Positions 6,269 to 9,254 of a stretch of DNA of 9,254 bases are shown here, piece after piece (the stretch's first letter is position 1; every line of letters begins with the position of its first letter). Made by a program: the position numbers and the translations under genes. Source of the DNA: Alteromonadaceae bacterium. Lineage in GTDB: Bacteria > Pseudomonadota > Gammaproteobacteria > Pseudomonadales > Oleiphilaceae. The stretch is from contig JABXHG010000022.1 of the NCBI GenBank assembly GCA_013393545.1, positions 1-9,254 on the forward strand, given 5' to 3'. The notes below the pieces were generated by a model. It had not been told where the DNA came from and ran no database searches. It worked only from the letters and a program-made list of their open reading frames with translations.

Positions 6269-8440
6269 TTAGCCGGTTTCCTGTGGGTCCACGTCAATCA
6301 TCCATTTGCTGCCGGGGGGCAGTTTGGTCTGGTCGAGGTGCAGGCAAAGGTGGCTGAGCAGATGGTTCAGGTGTTTGCGGTTGTCGCTGTTCAGAATCAG
6401 CTGTGCGCGGTGGCGGTTGGCCTTGCGGGCGATGACGGCGGGCAGCGGGCCCCAGACCTCCGTGCCGCCGGTCTGCGCCATGGGTTTGATGGCATCCAGC
6501 AGTTGCACGCTGGCCTGCATGGTGTTGGCTTCGGCCCGTAGTATCGCCATTGCGCGGAAAGGGGGGAGTTGGCCGCTTTCACGTTCGGCCAGCAGTTGTT
6601 CCGCCATGGCTGGGTAATCGCCGGTGCACAGGCTGTGTAGCAAGGGGTGGTCGCTGTGGCAGGTTTGTATCAGCACCTTGCCGGACTTGTCCCCCCGGCC
6701 GGCGCGGCCACTGACCTGCAGCAGGGTTTGCAGCATCTGTTCGGGCGCGCGAAAGTCCACGCTGAACAGGCCGCCGTCGGCGTTGACCACGACAACAAGC
6801 GTTACATTGGGGAAGTCGTGGCCCTTGGCGAGCATCTGTGTCCCCACCAGTATACAGGGCTTGCCGCTGTTTACCTTTTTTAGAATGCTTTGAATGCTGC
6901 CCTTGCGCTGGGTGCTGTCCCGGTCAACCCTTATCAATGGTGTGTCGGGGAAGTTTTCAGCCAGGGTTTCTTCGGCGCGTTCGGTGCCCTGGCCTACGGG
7001 TTTGTAGTTTTCACTTTGGCACTTCGGGCAGGTGTGTCTGGCGGCCTGCTGGTAATCGCAATGGTGGCAGCGCATGGCGCGATCGCGGCGGTGGTAGGTC
7101 AGCCTTGTGTCGCAGTGGGGGCATTCTTCCAGGTGGCCGCAATCGAAGCACATCATCACCGGGGAATAGCCTCGGCGGTTCACGAACACCAGGGCTTGTT
7201 CGCCCCGCTCCAGGGTTTCCTTGATGGCGCTCAGGGCAGGGCGGGCCAGGCCCGCTTCCAGCGGGCGGCTGCGTATGTCCAGCAGGGCCAGTTCCGGTGG
7301 CAGGGCGTTGTTGGCACGTTCGTTTAGAGTGACCAGGTTGTACTTGCCTTGTTTGGCGTTGTGCCAGGACTCCAGCGATGGCGTTGCCGAGCCGAGAATC
7401 ACCGGGCACTGGTTCAGGTGCGCGCGGTACACCGCCACATCGCGCCCGGAATAGCGGAACCCCTCGCCCTGTTTATAGGAGCTGTCGTGCTCTTCGTCGA
7501 CAATCAAAGTGCGCAGGTTGGTAAAGGGCAGCAGCACGGCAGAGCGGGTGCCAATCAGGATAACCGGCTCGCCGTTGCGGATTTTCAGCCATGTGCGTAG
7601 TCGTTCACCGTCGTTCAGAGCGGAATGCCAGACGGCGATGCGATCGCCAAAATAACGACGGAAGCGGGCCAGGGTTTGCGGGGTAAGGTTGATTTCCGGC
7701 ACGAGCACCAGCGCCTGCTGGTCATCTTTTAAGTGGTTCTTTAAATAATGAAGGTAGAGTTCGGTTTTGCCGCTGCCAGTAATACCGTGCAGCAGGTTTG
7801 CAGAGAACTGGTCGGTGCGGTCTGGCAGTTGGTTGGCGGCTTTTTGCTGGGCGGGTGACAGTACCGGCCTGGGCAACTCTTCTGTCTCGCTGGCGGCTGG
7901 TTGCTGCGGTGCTTCTCCCTGGGAGATCAGGCCTTTATTCTGCAGGTTGCGAATTTGCGCACGGGTATAGCCCAGTTGAATCAGTGTGCCGGAGGGAATG
8001 CCGGGTCTGTCTTTTATGGTTTCGAACAAGGCTTTTTGTTTGTGTGCATTGGCCGCCAGTGTCGCTTCAGGTTCCAGTGGAAACCAGTATTCCTCGGCTT
8101 TTTCATGGGCCGGGCGGCCGCGGCGCAGTGATGGCGGCAGAGCAGTGAACAGGCATTCACCCAGTGGGTGCTGGTAATAGTCGCTGGCCCAGGTGAGCAG
8201 GCGGAAGGTGTTCTCGGGTAACGCGGGCCAGCCTTCCAGTGCCTCCCTGACCGGCTTTAAGGTAATGCCTGCCGGTGGCTCAACGCCGGTTTCCACCACT
8301 AGCCCCGTGAGTGCCTGCCGCCCAAACGGCACTTTTACCCGCTGCCCGGGGTGTACCTGAAGGTGCGCGGGCACCAGGTAGTCAAACAGGCGCCGCAGGG
8401 GACGGTTGAGGGCAATTCGGGCAGTGGCTGGCCGTGTCAC
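6269..8440 (-). CDS. priA: PriA, primosomal replication-restart helicase
   Basis: PriA recognises stalled replication forks and D-loops and loads DnaB through PriB/DnaT or PriC. From GTG 8440 the product is 723 residues, close to the 732 of E. coli. In order it shows the N-terminal DNA-binding domain (RIALNRPLRRLFDYLVP, 8-24), Walker A GITGSGKT (219-226) and the DEEH box (315-318). Eight zinc-binding cysteines follow as four CxxC pairs (431/434, 440/443, 458/461, 471/474), then the helicase motif QVSGRAGRG (575-583). All key residues are intact. The frame stays open for 81 codons beyond the GTG, but that part resembles nothing in PriA and runs into the rpmE leader. The GTG is the only start that fits the family, although AGGA lies rather far (12 bases) upstream. 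The gene is divergent from rpmE. Confidence 0.97.
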   Translation of the reverse strand: MTRPATARIALNRPLRRLFDYLVPAHLQVHPGQRVKVPFGRQALTGLVVETGVEPPAGITLKPVREALEGWPALPENTFRLLTWASDYYQHPLGECLFTALPPSLRRGRPAHEKAEEYWFPLEPEATLAANAHKQKALFETIKDRPGIPSGTLIQLGYTRAQIRNLQNKGLISQGEAPQQPAASETEELPRPVLSPAQQKAANQLPDRTDQFSANLLHGITGSGKTELYLHYLKNHLKDDQQALVLVPEINLTPQTLARFRRYFGDRIAVWHSALNDGERLRTWLKIRNGEPVILIGTRSAVLLPFTNLRTLIVDEEHDSSYKQGEGFRYSGRDVAVYRAHLNQCPVILGSATPSLESWHNAKQGKYNLVTLNERANNALPPELALLDIRSRPLEAGLARPALSAIKETLERGEQALVFVNRRGYSPVMMCFDCGHLEECPHCDTRLTYHRRDRAMRCHHCDYQQAARHTCPKCQSENYKPVGQGTERAEETLAENFPDTPLIRVDRDSTQRKGSIQSILKKVNSGKPCILVGTQMLAKGHDFPNVTLVVVVNADGGLFSVDFRAPEQMLQTLLQVSGRAGRGDKSGKVLIQTCHSDHPLLHSLCTGDYPAMAEQLLAERESGQLPPFRAMAILRAEANTMQASVQLLDAIKPMAQTGGTEVWGPLPAVIARKANRHRAQLILNSDNRKHLNHLLSHLCLHLDQTKLPPGSKWMIDVDPQETG

Positions 8441-8543
8441 GGTATGTGCGTATCCTGGTAAGAGGCTGAAAACGAGCGCAGACGCCGGGCGCGGGTGTTT
8501 GCGGCCGGTCAAAACGGCTGAAGAGGCTTGCCTGCAGCCGGGT

Positions 8544-8572
8544 TTGTCAGTAAGATTCGCGGTCTGTTTATG
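8544..8572 (+). promoter_or_regulatory. Tentative rpmE promoter in the priA-rpmE divergent region
   Basis: TTGTCA (8544-8549) matches five of six -35 positions and is followed after 17 bases by TTTATG (8567-8572), a poor -10 box with only three matches. The stretch 8441-8671 must contain promoters for both divergent genes, but no strong candidate is visible for priA. A small hairpin (CGCTG 8633-8637 with CAGCG 8643-8647) lies in the predicted rpmE leader; E. coli L31 is known to regulate its own mRNA, but I cannot say this hairpin is involved. Confidence 0.25.
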
Positions 8573-8671
8573 GCCGGGCTTGATTGTGCACGGTCTTTTC
8601 AATGGATTCAAACATGCGGTGCCCGGCGCCAACGCTGAGCGACAGCGAGTGATTGGGTAGCGGCATGACGG

Positions 8672-8678
8672 AAAGAGG
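8672..8678 (+). promoter_or_regulatory. Ribosome binding site of rpmE
   Basis: AAAGAGG ends six bases before position 8685, the ideal distance. It fixes 8685 as the intended start codon of rpmE even though that codon reads AGG. The upstream ATG at 8665 is in another frame and lies before this site. Confidence 0.7.
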
Positions 8679-8684
8679 TTCACC

Positions 8685-8903
8685 AGGAAAGAAGGTATTC
8701 ACCCGAAGTACGAAGAAATTTCTGTTAACTGCTCTTGCGGTAACAGCTTCAAGACTCGCTCCACCTTTACCCAGGATCTGCAGCTGGACGTGTGTTCACA
8801 GTGCCACCCGTTCTACACCGGCAAGCAGAAGGTGATGGACACCGGCGGTCGTATCGAGCGTTTCAACAAGCGTTTCGGTGGTCGTATCGGCGGCAAGAAG
8901 TAA
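8685..8903 (+). CDS. rpmE: 50S ribosomal protein L31 (zinc-binding form), start codon apparently mutated
   Basis: L31 bridges the two ribosomal subunits. The frame gives [20 protein letters not shown], then the central region and [18 protein letters not shown], ending GGRIGGKK before TAA at 8901-8903. Counting the start as residue 1, the product is 72 residues, normal for the family. The zinc ligands are all there: Cys16, Cys18, Cys37 and Cys40 (the 'C+' form). The expected first codon, directly before AAA GAA GGT ATT CAC, is AGG at 8685-8687 instead of ATG. No ATG, GTG or TTG occurs in frame between the TAG at 8658 and this point. ATT at 8697 is a conceivable rare start but too far (18 bases) from the ribosome site. 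A strong terminator follows 20 bases after the stop. Identity is certain; the start is the anomaly. Confidence 0.93.
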   Translation, partial: RKEGIHPKYEEISVNCSCGNSFKTRSTFTQDLQLDVCSQCHPFYTGKQKVMDTGGRIERFNKRFGGRIGGKK

Positions 8904-8923
8904 TTCGTCACACCGAGATGAAG

Positions 8924-8947
8924 AAAAGCGCCTAAGGGCGCTTTTTT
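8924..8947 (+). terminator. Rho-independent terminator of rpmE
   Basis: AAAAGCGCC (8924-8932) pairs with GGGCGCTTTT (within 8936-8945) around a TAAG loop and runs directly into six Ts (8942-8947). This is a textbook intrinsic terminator, placed 20 bases after the rpmE stop codon. Confidence 0.92.
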
Positions 8948-8948
8948 G

Positions 8949-9254
8949 CGTTCAGGCACCGGTAAATGTGTTTGTAAGCAAAATGCACTATTGACGGATG
9001 AATTTGGATCTTTCGTGCGGGTTGTTGTTTGTGTGTCCGCGAGCCATAATGGCTTTCCCGCTTTGCAGAAGGCAGGCGGGATCTAACTCTAAAACGTGAC
9101 AAACGGAACAGTGGCAATGTATCCAGATCTGCAAGCTGCATCCCTTTAATCTCACTCCAAACCTCCGCCGGGCAACCTTGTTGTTGAAATCACTAAGCCC
9201 ACCCCTACCTCCCTCTACCTTTCCCTCGCTCACGCCCCCCGCGCTTCCGTCGCC
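8949..9254. other. Region without a supportable gene
   Basis: No recognisable gene, RNA or promoter is seen. Two open minus-strand frames (81 and 69 codons) overlap one another in different phases, lack family features and lack good ribosome sites; one runs into the rpmE terminator. The final 57 bases (9198-9254) are almost all C and T on the plus strand, so the minus strand carries several G-runs. The next gene probably lies beyond the right edge. Confidence 0.6.

Noticed and set aside
8441..8683. 81-codon N-terminal extension of priA
   Set aside because: The frame is open but the added residues do not look like PriA, would overlap the rpmE ribosome site on the other strand, and the 723-residue form from GTG 8440 has the normal family length and N-terminus.
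8665..8735. rpmE expressed from ATG 8665 by frameshifting
   Set aside because: That ATG is in a different phase and no recognisable slippery heptamer lies between it and the L31 frame; a mutated start codon is simpler.
8988..9233. 81-codon minus-strand open frame near the right edge
   Set aside because: GTG start, no convincing ribosome site, odd composition rich in Cys, His and Arg, and another frame overlaps it; no family resemblance.

Overview
The window carries a conserved gammaproteobacterial housekeeping block. In transcription order on the minus strand it reads priA, two lipoprotein genes, argS, an FtsN-like SPOR-domain gene, hslV and the first 33 codons of hslU. rpmE is on the plus strand, divergent from priA. 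This order (rpmE/priA/argS/SPOR/hslVU) is the one known from Pseudomonas and its relatives. The near E. coli-like HslV, the ArgRS type and the low-GC lipoprotein insert suggest a marine gammaproteobacterium of the Microbulbifer/Marinobacter sort. That genus-level guess comes from recall of protein flavour, not from any search.

Layout. Bases 1-113 hold the start of hslU and the end of hslV, 11 bases apart. HslV runs to 641, and a good heat-shock (sigma-32 type) promoter sits at 681-708. Bases 751-866 form a long perfect inverted repeat around a 58-base centre, probably an interspersed palindromic element. The SPOR gene (893-1585) and argS (1593-3278) form a tight pair read from a sigma-70 promoter at 3348-3376. 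Two lipoprotein genes follow at 3450-4088 and 4363-6057, each with its own 3' hairpin; the larger is clearly poorer in G+C than the flanks. priA (6269-8440) starts at GTG. A divergent intergenic region of about 245 bases leads to rpmE (ending 8903) and its strong terminator. The last 300 bases hold no gene I can support.

Functionally, argS (tRNA charging), rpmE (ribosomal protein L31), priA (replication restart), the SPOR protein (septal peptidoglycan binding) and hslVU (ATP-dependent proteolysis under heat shock) are core functions. The two lipoproteins are accessory envelope proteins of unknown role placed between priA and argS.

The most striking observations are two apparent point lesions in core genes. 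argS has an in-frame TGA at codon 157, and rpmE has AGG exactly where its ATG should be, behind an ideal ribosome binding site. Either sequencing error or real lesions could explain them; two in 9 kb of otherwise intact genes favours error. I see no evidence for a new defence, mobile or biosynthetic system here.
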